64,000 nucleotides of DNA, taken from contig NC_077237.1 of NCBI RefSeq assembly GCF_947179165.1, positions 66,137,523-66,201,522 of the forward strand, given 5' to 3'. Below the pieces are notes generated by a model. It did no database searches, was not told the DNA's origin, and saw only the letters and a program-made list of their open reading frames with translations. Shown here one piece after another: positions 40,085-50,460 of the stretch. This DNA comes from Solanum dulcamara (taxonomy: Eukaryota; Streptophyta; Magnoliopsida; Solanales; Solanaceae). The position numbers and the translations under genes are program-made. The stretch's first letter is position 1. Each line of letters begins with the position of its first letter.

Positions 40085-41179
40085 ATGACTCGTGGAAGAC
40101 CACCTCAAAGAGCAAGGGTTGACGATGAGGACCAAACTCCTCCGATTCCTAATGCCCAACATCATGAGGATTGGGTAACCCATGCCGAGTTTCGCAGTGT
40201 TATTACTTTGTTAGCTCAAGTCGTAGCTAACCAAGGGAATCTAGGTGTTCCTCCTCCCCAAATGCAAAATCCAGCCTCTAGGATTCGGGATTTCCAAAGG
40301 ATGAATCCACCCGAGTTCGATGGTTCTAAACTAGATGAGGACCCTATGGAGTTCATTAATGAGGTGTACCGGATTGTGGCTATCATGGGTGTGCCACCAA
40401 ATGAGAAGGCCGAGCTAGTGGCCTATCAACTCAAAGGTGTGGCTCGAGTGTGGTACGAACAATGGATTGTTGAGAGGGATGAAGAAATAGGGTCGATAGG
40501 ATGGGAAGAGTTCAAAGGTGCCTTCCTAGACCGCTTCTTCCCATTGGAGCTAAGGGAGTCAAAAATCCAAGAGTTCATCAACCTCCGTCAAGGAAGTATG
40601 AGTGTGAGGGAGTATGCTCTCAAATTCACTAAGTTGTCAAAGTATGCTCCCTTCATGGTCTCTGACCCAAGAGCTAGAATGAGCAAGTTTATTTCCGGTG
40701 TCTCAAGCTTGGTGTCCAAGGAGTGCAAAACGGCCATGTTGATCAAGGAGATGGATATCTCTCGGTTAATGACTTATGCAGAACAAATTGAAGAAGAGAA
40801 GCTTAGAGAGAGATCAAGGGGGTTCAAAAAGGCTAGAGTGGATGGTGGAGGGTTTAACCCTCAAAGGTCCGATTATGGTAACAATGGCAAAGGCCAAGGT
40901 GGGCAACGATTTATGGGGCAAGGTTCCACCAATACTCCTCCTCCAAGGTTCAACAAGGACAAGAGTGGTAAACCAATGATTCCAAGAGAGAATGTTGCTA
41001 CTCAAACTTTCCCTGCTTGCAAGAAGTGTGGAAGGACTCACAAAGGGGAATGCTTAGCTGGCTCCAATGCATGCTTTAAGTGTGGCAAGCTGGGCCACCA
41101 TGCTAAGGATTGTAGAGATGGTGGTGGTAGGACTCAAGGCCAAATTGCGCATGGTCAACAAGTCCAAGGAGGTGTCTAA
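40085..41179 (+). CDS. gag: Gag of element E
   Basis: 364 aa, intact, from ATG 40085. An N-terminal basic segment (MTRGRPPQRARVDD) leads into a retrotransposon Gag capsid domain (MNPPEFDGSKLDEDPMEFIN, WYEQWIVERDEE, FLDRFFPLELRESKIQEF, LRQGSMSVREYALKFTKLS). A basic linker (RSRGFKKARVDGG) and two zinc knuckles follow: CKKCGRTHKGEC from residue 312 (CX2CX3HX3C) and CFKCGKLGHHAKDC from residue 330 (CX2CX4HX4C). Gag builds the cytoplasmic particle and packages RNA. The frame ends at TAA 41177-41179, and pol continues in the same frame. Intact chromoviruses usually carry Gag-Pol in one frame, so the TAA is either a recent nonsense change or a programmed stop. Confidence 0.95.
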   Translation: MTRGRPPQRARVDDEDQTPPIPNAQHHEDWVTHAEFRSVITLLAQVVANQGNLGVPPPQMQNPASRIRDFQRMNPPEFDGSKLDEDPMEFINEVYRIVAIMGVPPNEKAELVAYQLKGVARVWYEQWIVERDEEIGSIGWEEFKGAFLDRFFPLELRESKIQEFINLRQGSMSVREYALKFTKLSKYAPFMVSDPRARMSKFISGVSSLVSKECKTAMLIKEMDISRLMTYAEQIEEEKLRERSRGFKKARVDGGGFNPQRSDYGNNGKGQGGQRFMGQGSTNTPPPRFNKDKSGKPMIPRENVATQTFPACKKCGRTHKGECLAGSNACFKCGKLGHHAKDCRDGGGRTQGQIAHGQQVQGGV

Positions 41180-44100
41180 CGCACCAACCGCTTTTACGCC
41201 TTGCATGGGAGACAAGAGGTTGAGGATGCACCCAATGTCATTACCGGTATGTTAAAGGTCTTTTCTTTTGATGTGTATGCACTATTAGATCCGGGTGCAA
41301 ATTTATCTTTTGTTACTCCATTCCTTGCTAATAGATTTGATGTTTTACCTGAAATGTTATTAGAGCCTTATTTGGTGTCTACCCCTGTTGGTGAGTCAGT
41401 TATTGCTAGAAAGGTCTATAGGGGTTGCCTTGTGTCTATCTTGCATAAAGTTATTCCTTGTGATCTCATTGAGCTTGATATGATAGATTTCGATGTCATT
41501 CTTGGGATGGATTGGTTACATGCATCTTATGCTTCCATAGATTGTAGGAATCGTCGAGTCAAGTTCCAATTTCCAAATGAGCCTGTTATTGAATGGCAGG
41601 GTCGTGATTCGGTGGTTAAGGGTCAGTTTATTTCTTATCTTAAGGCTCGCAAAATGATTTCTAAGGGATGTATTTACCATATTGTGAGGGTTAGGGATGT
41701 CAACTCCAAAAGTCCTTCTCTTGAGTCAGTTCCTATAGTCAATGAATTCCCCGATGTCTTTCCTGATGACCTTCTCGGTGTCCCTCCCGAAAGGGAAGTT
41801 GATTTTGGTATTGATATCCTCCCCGATACCCAACCTATCTCTATTCCTCCTTACCACATGGCCCCAGCAGAATTGAAAGAGCTGAAGGAACAATTAAAGG
41901 ACTTGTTAGAGAAGGGGTTCATAAGACCAAGTATTTCGCCATGGGGTGCTCCCGTTCTATTTGTAAGAAAGAAGGATGGGTCACTTCGAATGTGCATAGA
42001 CTATCGGCAATTAAATAAGATGACCATTAAGAACAAGTACCCACTCCCTAGAATAGATGACTTGTTTGATCAATTACAAGGGGCAAGTCACTTCTCCAAG
42101 ATCGACCTTTGGTCCGGCTACCACCAACTACGGCTAAGGGAGTGTGACATTCCCAAAACAGCCTTCCGAACAAGGTATGGTCACTATGAGTTTGTGGTGA
42201 TGAGTTTTGGGTTGACGAATGCACCGGTGGTGTTTATGGACTTGATGAATAGGGTGTTCAAACCTTACCTTGATACCTTTGTAGTAGTCTTCATCGATGA
42301 TATTTTAATTTACTCTCGGGGTGAGGAAGAACATAAAAATCACTTGAGAGTTGTGCTTCAAACATTGAGGGATAAACAATTATTTGCAAAATTTAGTAAG
42401 TGTGAATTTTGGTTAAAAGAGGTAGCATTTCTTGGTCACGTAATGTCCGGTGACGGAATCAAGGTTGATCCTAAGAAAATAGAGGCAGTCAAAAATTGGC
42501 CTAGACCATTATCTCCTTCAGACATTAGGAGCTTCTTAGGTCTAGCCGGGTACTATAGACGGTTCGTCAAAGGCTTTTCTTCCATTTCATCTCCTATGAC
42601 AAAATTGACCCAAAAGAAATCCAAATTCATATGGACAGATGAGTGTGAGAAGAGTTTCCAGACCTTAAAAGATCGACTTACCTCTGCTCCTATTTTGACT
42701 CTCCCAGAAGGATTAGAAGGGTTTGTAGTTTATTGTGATGCTTCAAAGATTGGATTAGGCTGTGTCTTAATGCAAAAAGGCAAGGTAATAGCCTATGCTT
42801 CTAGGCAATTAAAGGTGCATGAGCGCAACTACCCTACCCATGACCTTGAATTGGCGGCCATTGTTTTTGCTCTAAAGATTTGGAGGCATTACCTCTATGG
42901 GGTGCATGTGGATGTGTATACTGATCATAAGAGTCTTCAATATGTGTTCACCCAAAAGGACCTTAATCTAAGGCAAAGGAGGTGGCTAGAACTCCTTAAG
43001 GACTATGACATGAGTGTGCACTATCATCCGGGTAAAGCTAATGTGGTTGCTGATGCACTTAGTAGAGTGTCTATGGGGAGTATGGCCCATGTGGATGAAA
43101 GTAAGAGGGAGTTGGTGAAAGATGTTCACCGATTGGCTAGATTAGGGGTGAAGTTGTGTGGTACTAATGATGGGGGTATGGTTGTTCAAAATAAGTCTGA
43201 ATCCTCTTTGGTGGTGGATGTTAAATCCAAGCAAGATCTTGACCCAAAGTTTATCGAGTTAAAGAAGTTGGTAAAGGAAAAGAAGATAGAGGTCTTTTCC
43301 CAAGGGGGAGATGGGGTACTGTACTATCAAGGTCGGATATGTGTTCCAAATGTTGATGGCTTAAGGAGTTTGATCATGATGAAGGCTCATAATTCTACAT
43401 ACTCCATTCATCCCGGTTCAACGAAAATGTACCGAGACTTAAAGGAGTTGTATTGGTGGGGTGGCATGAAGAAGGACATAGCAAGGTTTGTGTCCGAATG
43501 TACGAATTGCCAACAAGTGAAGGCCGAACATCAAAGGCCGGGTGGCCTAGCCCAAGACATTGAAATCCCAACTTGGAAGTGGGAAGATGTGAATATGGAT
43601 TTTGTAGTGGGTTTGCCTCATACCCGGAAGCGTCATGACTCAATTTGGGTAATTGTTGATAGAATGACTAAGTCAGCTCACTTCCTACCGGTTAAAACTT
43701 CCTATAGTGCCCAAGACTATGCCAAGTTGTATATTCGGGAGTTGGTGAGGTTGCATGGTGTGCCATTATCCATTATTTCGGATCGTGGTACCCAATTCAC
43801 TTCTCACTTCTGGAGATCATTTCAAAAAGGCCTCGGTACTAAGGTAAATTTGAGCACAGCATTCCATCCTCAATCAGATGGGCAAGCCGAAAGGACGATT
43901 CAAACACTAGAGGATATGTTAAGGGCTTGTGTGTTGGAGTTTAAAGGGAATTGGGATGATCATCTACCTCTCATCGAGTTTGCCTATAATAATAGTTACC
44001 ACTCAAGTATTGAGATGGCACCATTTGAGGCTTTGTATGGGAGACGATGTAGATCACCGGTAGGTTGGTTCGAAGTAGGTGAGATGACCTTGTTGGGCCC

Positions 44101-44647
44101 CGATTTGGTACTTGATGCTTTAGAGAAGGTGAAGATCATTAGAGAAAGGTTGAAGACGGCTCAAAGTCGTCAAAAGTCCTATTCTGACACTAGAAGAAGG
44201 GATCTTGAGTTTAATGTGGATGATTGGGTGTATCTGAAGGTTTCACCCATGAAAGGTGTGGTTCGATTTGGTAAGAAAGGGAAATTGAGCCCTAGATATG
44301 TAGGGCCTTATAGAATCGTGAGACGTGTTGGTAAGGTTGCATATGAGTTGGAATTACCATTGGAAATGGCCATGGTTCATCCGGTGTTTCACGTGTCTAT
44401 GTTGAAAAAACATGTGGGTGATTCTAGTTCCATTGTACCTATGGCAGTAGTGAATATTGAAGAAAACTTGACCTATGAAGAAGTTCCTGTGGAAATTTTG
44501 GACCGGCAAGTTAAGAGATTGAGGAACAAAGAAATTGCATCTGTTAAAGTCCTTTGGAGGAATCAACAAATAGAAAGTGCAACATGGGAAGCGGAAGCGG
44601 ATATGATTAAGAGATACCCTCATCTTTTCCCCTCTACCCAAACCTAA
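41180..44647 (+). CDS. pol: Pol of element E: protease, RT, RNase H, integrase, chromodomain
   Basis: Open from directly after the gag TAA to the stop at 44645-44647, about 1155 codons; the first ATG is at 41249. Protease: [12 protein letters not shown] (Asp codon 41288), with the DPG form common in plant chromoviruses. RT: active site [10 protein letters not shown] (42290-42301 for FIDD). RNase H: YCDAS (42737), [18 protein letters not shown] and ADALSR supply the acidic residues. Integrase: zinc finger 43387-43520 (H...H...CTNC), then Asp at 43598 (NMDFVVG), Asp at 43781 ([10 protein letters not shown]) and Glu at 43889 (GQAERTIQ), a DD35E spacing. The C-terminal chromodomain is 44476-44640 ([17 protein letters not shown] to WEAEADMI). 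It appears enzymatically complete. Expression requires readthrough of the TAA or internal initiation. Confidence 0.95.
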   Translation, partial: RTNRFYALHGRQEVEDAPNVITGMLKVFSFDVYALLDPGANLSFVTPFLANRFDVLPEMLLEPYLVSTPVGESVIARKVYRGCLVSILHKVIPCDLIELDMIDFDVILGMDWLHASYASIDCRNRRVKFQFPNEPVIEWQGRDSVVKGQFISYLKARKMISKGCIYHIVRVRDVNSKSPSLESVPIVNEFPDVFPDDLLGVPPEREVDFGIDILPDTQPISIPPYHMAPAELKELKEQLKDLLEKGFIRPSISPWGAPVLFVRKKDGSLRMCIDYRQLNKMTIKNKYPLPRIDDLFDQLQGASHFSKIDLWSGYHQLRLRECDIPKTAFRTRYGHYEFVVMSFGLTNAPVVFMDLMNRVFKPYLDTFVVVFIDDILIYSRGEEEHKNHLRVVLQTLRDKQLFAKFSKCEFWLKEVAFLGHVMSGDGIKVDPKKIEAVKNWPRPLSPSDIRSFLGLAGYYRRFVKGFSSISSPMTKLTQKKSKFIWTDECEKSFQTLKDRLTSAPILTLPEGLEGFVVYCDASKIGLGCVLMQKGKVIAYASRQLKVHERNYPTHDLELAAIVFALKIWRHYLYGVHVDVYTDHKSLQYVFTQKDLNLRQRRWLELLKDYDMSVHYHPGKANVVADALSRVSMGSMAHVDESKRELVKDVHRLARLGVKLCGTNDGGMVVQNKSESSLVVDVKSKQDLDPKFIELKKLVKEKKIEVFSQGGDGVLYYQGRICVPNVDGLRSLIMMKAHNSTYSIHPGSTKMYRDLKELYWWGGMKKDIARFVSECTNCQQVKAEHQRPGGLAQDIEIPTWKWEDVNMDFVVGLPHTRKRHDSIWVIVDRMTKSAHFLPVKTSYSAQDYAKLYIRELVRLHGVPLSIISDRGTQFTSHFWRSFQKGLGTKVNLSTAFHPQSDGQAERTIQTLEDMLRACVLEFKGNWDDHLPLIEFAYNNSYHSSIEMAPFEALYGRRCRSPVGWFEVGEMTLLGPDLVLDALEKVKIIRERLKTAQSRQKSYSDTRRRDLEFNVDDWVYLKVSPMKGVVRFGKKGKLSPRYVGPYRIVRRVGKVAYELELPLEMAMVHPVFHVSMLKKHVGDSSSIVPMAVVNIEENLTYEEVPVEILDRQVKRLRNKEIASVKVLWRNQQIESATWEAEADMIKRYPHLFPSTQT

Positions 44648-44838
44648 GGTATTAAGTTGTCCTTGCTCAATTACTTGAAATCCTTACATCTCAACTTTTC
44701 TTGTCATATGCTTGCAAAATTATGAAATATTTTTTAAACGATATTTTAAATTACACTGTTGCATTAATGATAGGTTGTTTGTTAATACTCTACTCTACTC
44801 AAGCTAAGTCTTTTCTCATTCGAGGACGAATGTCCCCA

Positions 44839-44848
44839 AGGGGGAGAT
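44839..44848 (+). other. Polypurine tract of element E
   Basis: AAGGGGGAGA two bases before the 3' LTR, the plus-strand primer for second-strand synthesis. Confidence 0.9.
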
Positions 44849-44850
44849 AA

Positions 44851-47158
44851 TGTAATATCCCCTAAAAACGTTGTATACGATGTTTCAATTTTTGCCTAAA
44901 CATGATACAGCCTCTGTATTTTGGTCATAACGTTTCATAGAAATATCCAAATTGAGTGATTCAAATTTCTGAGTAACCACAAGATCATTACCTATAACAT
45001 TTATGAAGACCATATTTTAATATTCGGAGGTTAAGTAGGTCAAATAAATTAATCTTTGTAAGGTAGGATGCTGTTACGGAAATGAGTGTTTATAGAAGAA
45101 AAATCATATCTCACTGTAGGTTTATCCAAATTGGTTGATTCTTGAACGATATGAAACTAGACTTCCATATCTACAATTCTTATGAAGACACCAAATCCTA
45201 ATAAAAAATTTATCTTATTCAAACGCAGCTCCCAAAAAGAGTATTCTGTCAAAGATAACTCATTTCACCTACCATAGAAAGATCTAGATACATTTGACAT
45301 CACTCATGACATAAATTGTCCTCCATTTAACATCATCCATGACATCAATATATTCCACTAAATTTTCAGATTTTTTATTTTATTTATTGTTAGGTCATCT
45401 TTCCCACCTATAAATACCCACCTTATTTCCTCATTTTATTCATCAAGCTTTCTCAAGCAAATCTTCTCTCTATACACATTCTCAAATATAGTTTTAGTTC
45501 TTAGTAGTGAAGAAATACTATTCCGGTGATTCATATATTCCGGGTAGTACAAAAAATGTTCCGGCAAGGAGAGAAGCTAGGACTCAAGAGTGTTCATTAA
45601 GTCTTCCGGTACCAACTAAAGCTTCGGTTTCCAGGTATGTAAGGCTTCAATGAGAGTATTCCTTCCACTCTCATGCCTAAATTATTTTGATTATATGATA
45701 AATTATGTTTATTTTCTTTAAGCTCTACTCTAAGTTATGTGGGTGTTTATCCATGGGTTCTTCCACCATGTAGTCCAAAAACTCTTTCAATTAAATATCT
45801 TAATTTCAAGTAATATTTTCTTATGGTAAATTCTTATTTTTACTTAATAGTATAAATCATGGTTAAACTAATGATTATTGCTCTATTTTGATGTAACATA
45901 ATTTCATATGTATGAATTGATGGTTTACAAGTAATTTCTCTATTTATCTATTTAAAGGTTCTTGAAATTCATGGTGGGTTGTTTACAGCATGATTTTTAA
46001 TTAATGAATTTCAAAGTATTTATGTATATTTATTTACATACATATTTGCAAGTTGAAGTGATTTGAACCCATCTAGTTTTACTATGTTTTTAATAAAGTT
46101 TGACTTGAAAGCTTTGACTCCAAATAAATGTTTATGAAAGCAATATCTATGATCAAAAAGGGAGTCTTATAAAATGAAAGAATGATGAAATGATATGAAT
46201 GATGGATTCTTTATGCAATAAGGACAATTCTTGCATATTTGAATTATCAAATGTTTTAATGAGCTATTCTACCGAATATGATGTTTGAATTCTCAAGTTA
46301 TATGCTATGAATATTTTGAAGTATTAAACTATTCCGTGGGATTGACTTAGCACCGAATGAGGCATTGAGGTGGGATTCGGTAAGGGAATCCTAGTAGCAA
46401 CCCCTTGTCTCATTAACTATGTGCCAACATAGGAGCCCTTGTAGGCTTAGGCTAATGGATCCATAAATAGCCCTTAAAGTTAAAGTTAAAGAAATGAATG
46501 AAGTTGACGGAGTTCTACCTGGCAAGTAGTCTCCCCGGCCAACGTAGGGGGTTATGTTGGATTCCATGTAATAGCTCGCATGGTCTTAAATGTCGGTTAT
46601 GGTTAGCTTCCCACAAAATGAATGTTTTAAAAGATATCCATATGATTTATTATGCATGTATTACATTATGTTCCATATTACATAAATGTTATAATATTTT
46701 CTCAATGTTCATGCATCCTTACATACTTAGTACATTCAAAGTACTAACGCATACTCTTTTGCCTACATGATATCACCATGTAGGGATCGGTGCTCCTCCT
46801 CGTTCTCCTCCACGTGGCTAGTTGATATTCCATTGAAGACTACTTTTGGTGAGTTCCCATGTTCCGGGAACAATACTCCTTTGTCTTTCTAGCTTATGAT
46901 ATGTTAAGATATTTTATTATGGCATTTCTTCTATTATGATTGAGGGTGAGCTAGGAACTTGTCTTAGCCCCATTAAATCTAATAGTTAGAGGTATTGTTG
47001 GACATATGTAAGTTGAAGATTTATTATTATGATTTCCGCTTGTCTATTTATCATCATTACCTATGAAAGGCTAAAAGAATGCTAAGAGGCTTGTTTGAGG
47101 TACTTTCGGGTTCCTCATTCGCCATGTCACGTCTAGGCCCTAGGCTTGGGTTGTGACA
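44851..47158 (+). repeat. 3' LTR of element E
   Basis: 2308 bp, nearly identical to 37563-39870. Differences seen by eye include AACGTTTC for AACTTTTC, CTATAACATTT for CTACAACTTTT, and GGTTGTGACA for GGTCGTGACA at the very end. It is followed by the duplication ACCCC. Confidence 0.97.
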
Positions 47159-47163
47159 ACCCC

Positions 47164-47660
47164 GAACTTGAAAAGTCGCAACTAAACCAACTTAGGCCTT
47201 CAAAATAACCAAACAGGATCAGAACCTCTAAATATTCAACCAATACTTCTTCTAGATCAAAAACCATCCCCCGAATCCATTGGAGTCATTGAAATTTGAT
47301 TCTGAGCATCGGAACTCCAAAAGTTGACAAAATTCAAACTTTGGCCTAAAGTTCCTCAAATTCCCAACCCAAGACCTTAAATCTTCGTTGCAACTACAAA
47401 ATCGATTCCATAAACTCTCCTAGACCAATTTCCACATTCTGGAGCTATTGGAATTGAGGAAATTCCATTTCGAGATCCATAATTCCAGTTGACCCCAAAT
47501 ACAACTTGTGAAAACTCAAAATTTCCAAAAACTCAAATTTTCATAGAATTTTCTAAAACCAACACCCAGTACCAATACAAAATGACTCGGGGTTCCTAAA
47601 GGGAGGGGTAAAATGGTTATTTTATGAAAAATTCCAAAAATGACCTTCAGGGTCATTACA
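47164..47660 (-). repeat. 3' LTR of element D, remaining part
   Basis: Continues the D LTR interrupted at 37562. On the minus strand it begins TGTAATGACCC (47660) with the inverted repeat AATGACC, 5-nt loop, GGTCATT at 47639-47657. It aligns with 52196-52711 of the 5' LTR. Confidence 0.85.
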
Positions 47661-49599
47661 TCATCCACTACTAAAAGAACTTTCATCATCAAAAGTAAAA
47701 GTACAGTCACAAACTGGAGGCACGAAAGGACGAGGGTTTCAGGCCCCATACTTTGCTAAAATCTCGGACACCCTCTCAGGTCGAAAAATGCCATCACAGA
47801 ACTTAGGTTGAGAGGAAAATCATCAAATTCACTTCCAACTCCAAAAACTCCTCCAGTCCTTTTTTGAGCTCTAACTCTCGCTCGCTTAGCTCGAACTTGA
47901 CCAAAACCACCAAAATAAGCAATAAAGGACCATGGCAGATACAACTCACTCAAAAATCCAAATACTTATCTTATGCTTCCAAATCCTTTTCTCCAAGCCA
48001 CTAAGGGGATTCTGCGAGTTTTAGCTATCCTAAAAGCCTTCAACGCCATCCAAAAATTACCTACCAAACCATACAACACCAACCTTAAAGGAGTTACATA
48101 CTCTATCTGAACATCAAAGGATGAAAATAACAAAAATAAGGAGGCACCCTGGCAAAGCCCAAAATCCCAATCTTAACTTCAAAAACCAAGAACCCAAGTT
48201 GAAACTCATCTTCTAGAACTGAACACTTCGCTCCAAAGGACCAGTTTACCCCGCGAAGGAAAAGACCGCACTAAGTGCAGCTCCTTCAGCTTATTTCTAT
48301 CATAGTAACTTCCATAATACCAGCACTAGGTGCCTACAAACCACCCTCCCACCTCAAGGAACACCACAAGAATATGCGCGAACCTCATACCCTGAACAAG
48401 AAACCAATAGATGATTCCATGAATTACTTTGACTCCATCCTAAAGGAGAGTCATTTGAGAAATTCCATTCGCCCATGGAATCAAGGGTATGAATTAGTCA
48501 AAGCACACCATAATACAAGACCCAATTCAATAACCTAACTCTTTGAACCATCAATACACCCATTGTAGCTTACCGGTAGAACCAAGGCATGACACGAAAT
48601 CACTGAAACTGAAGGTAGTCCTAATTGTGAGGTAGAACAATCCTATGACTTATATTTTTAGAACGTATTGACTAATTACCTAAAATTCCAATAATCACAA
48701 GAGTATAACAAGGCAATTTTGATAAGCCATGGCTCATCAATGTGAATGTTCTGGCCCCATAATCATCCTCTCTCACTAATTATTGGTCGGTTATAAGCTT
48801 AATAAAACCATCATTTCCATGAACCCAATAGAACCCTCGTGATATGAAGCTTTAAGCTAAAACATCACCATACTTAGAATAATTATAGAAAATTTATTCT
48901 AGTTTAACCAACTCAGGCATAGCCATCTAACACTGCATCACATAACCAGCTGAACCGATAATTAAATCATCAAATTTACCATGAAGAGACAACCCAACCA
49001 ATCCAAAGGGAAAACCTTAGCTTCACCACTTTAGAAACTAAGAATAAGAAATCCTACAAAGAAAGAATCGATGCACAAGATCTATAGTAGACTACAAGGG
49101 CCACAACTACTGACACACCCTTCTCTCGGTAGGAACCTCATACCAGCTAAGCACACTAGGGGGGACAAACTAACCCAAGAGAACTATTTAATAGCTAAAC
49201 GAAGCCCATTAAAGCAATCAACTATGTTCAACATCAACAAGGTATAACTCTACCACTACTGAAACATAACAGCAAACCCAAAATAATCCACTACTAAATG
49301 AAATCACCTACATAAGACAATCAAATACAGATAGTTTCAAGTAAAATTGTCGTAGCAACTAATAGGCAAGTAATCAGCCTAAGTAAGCACACCCACAAAT
49401 GTCTAAGTATTGACACCATCAGACTTATAAGATGAAAGTAATAGGTCATGTAAGCAATAGGTACGAAAACCCCAACACCCAAGCATTACATGTAAGGAAG
49501 ATCCTAGAAATAAAATTTACGCAATCTAATTGATACATGCATCCTTGACCTCAAACTAACTTGTGAAAGCATGAAATAGATTGTGAACAACCTTGGGCT
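47661..49599 (-). other. Non-coding interior of element D, conserved with C
   Basis: No domain recognised. It aligns inverted with C: 49040-49160 pairs with 57860-57960 (CACCCTTCTCTCGG against CCGAGAGAAGGGTATG), and 47661-47710 with 59650-59709. Conservation without coding capacity suggests cis-acting sequence, or simply a recent common source. Confidence 0.65.
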
Positions 49600-50460
49600 A
49601 AACAACTGAAGCATCACCAGCAACCCTTTGAGCTCTACCTCTAATAGAAGTCGACATAAAACCATGATACTGACCTAGTGGAGCAAATTATGCATGGGTC
49701 CCCGGCACCAGGAATAATTTATGGATTGATGGCCAAGCTCTCCATAGTTATGACAAGATCCAACAACTCTGGTCTAGTGAGTATGAGGAGCCTGAAATAT
49801 CAAATCTCACCTAGGGCACTCCCAGGACTAGTGGTCAAGTGAAATGCAGTCAAAACACTCTGATGCTAAATGCTTTGTATTCACCCGACCGCAATAGGAA
49901 GGGAGAGAATTGGATCCTCCCGAGTGTTGGCCCATACCAGGACCACCCTGATGGGGCGGTCTTCTGCAGGTGTCTCTTCTCTTAGTTGACTACACCAGGG
50001 CCTTGCGATGCTCTCTAATGAAGTGGCCTTCTCACTAGCCTTATAGCAACTGTTACTAATGGGATCCTGCTAAAAGGACCCAAATGGGACAAGATAAGCT
50101 CCCACACCTAAAGGTACAATATGCTCACCCCAAAAAGTCTGTCCTAGCCCCTGTCTGCTATAAACCCCATATCATATCTCAAAACCTCCTGGGACCTAAG
50201 GTACTGCTGCTGTGGGCCTAATGGGTCAAGAAAAAAGATAACCTTCATCAAACTGATACTCGCCCTGAAGTGGGATATTATCACCACTGTGCTGATGGAG
50301 AGGCTTGCTACCACTAGCTCCATATACCTCAAAGCATGCCTGCTCTACTGTCTTCACGTGGATGATAATCTGGGAAAGATAGATCCAGCTGCTATCAAAT
50401 GCTTCAACACCAAATGGAGCGACAAAGATAATTCTCTGATGAACTCCTTGATCATAGCCT
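49600..50460 (-). pseudogene. gag remnant of element D
   Basis: Minus-strand reading starts inside the Gag domain (MIKEFIRELSLSLHLVLKHLI at about 50460-50400), passes a G/P-rich segment (50330-50100), and reaches a zinc knuckle at 49857-49816 (CFDCISLDH.SWEC, CX2CX4HX4C with one stop). It ends with STSIRGRAQRVAGDASVV and a stop near 49600. Leader, primer site and Gag N terminus are missing, apparently removed with the 3' part of the 5' LTR. No pol follows. Confidence 0.65.

Larger units (their letters stand above)
37563..47158 (+). mobile_element. Element E: young, near-intact Tekay/Del-type chromovirus
   Basis: 9596 bp with two 2308-bp LTRs (TG...CA), 5-bp target duplication ACCCC, Met-initiator primer site, gag, pol with every domain, chromodomain and polypurine tract. 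The LTRs differ at about six positions by eye (0.26 percent), pointing to a very recent insertion; five of the six lie in the first 500 bp. The only evident defect is one TAA between gag and pol. It sits inside the 3' LTR of D, which sits inside F. Confidence 0.95.

Noticed and set aside
43395..43643. Minus-strand frames over E pol (also 44354-44641)
   Set aside because: Antisense to integrase and chromodomain coding sequence with all catalytic residues on the plus strand.
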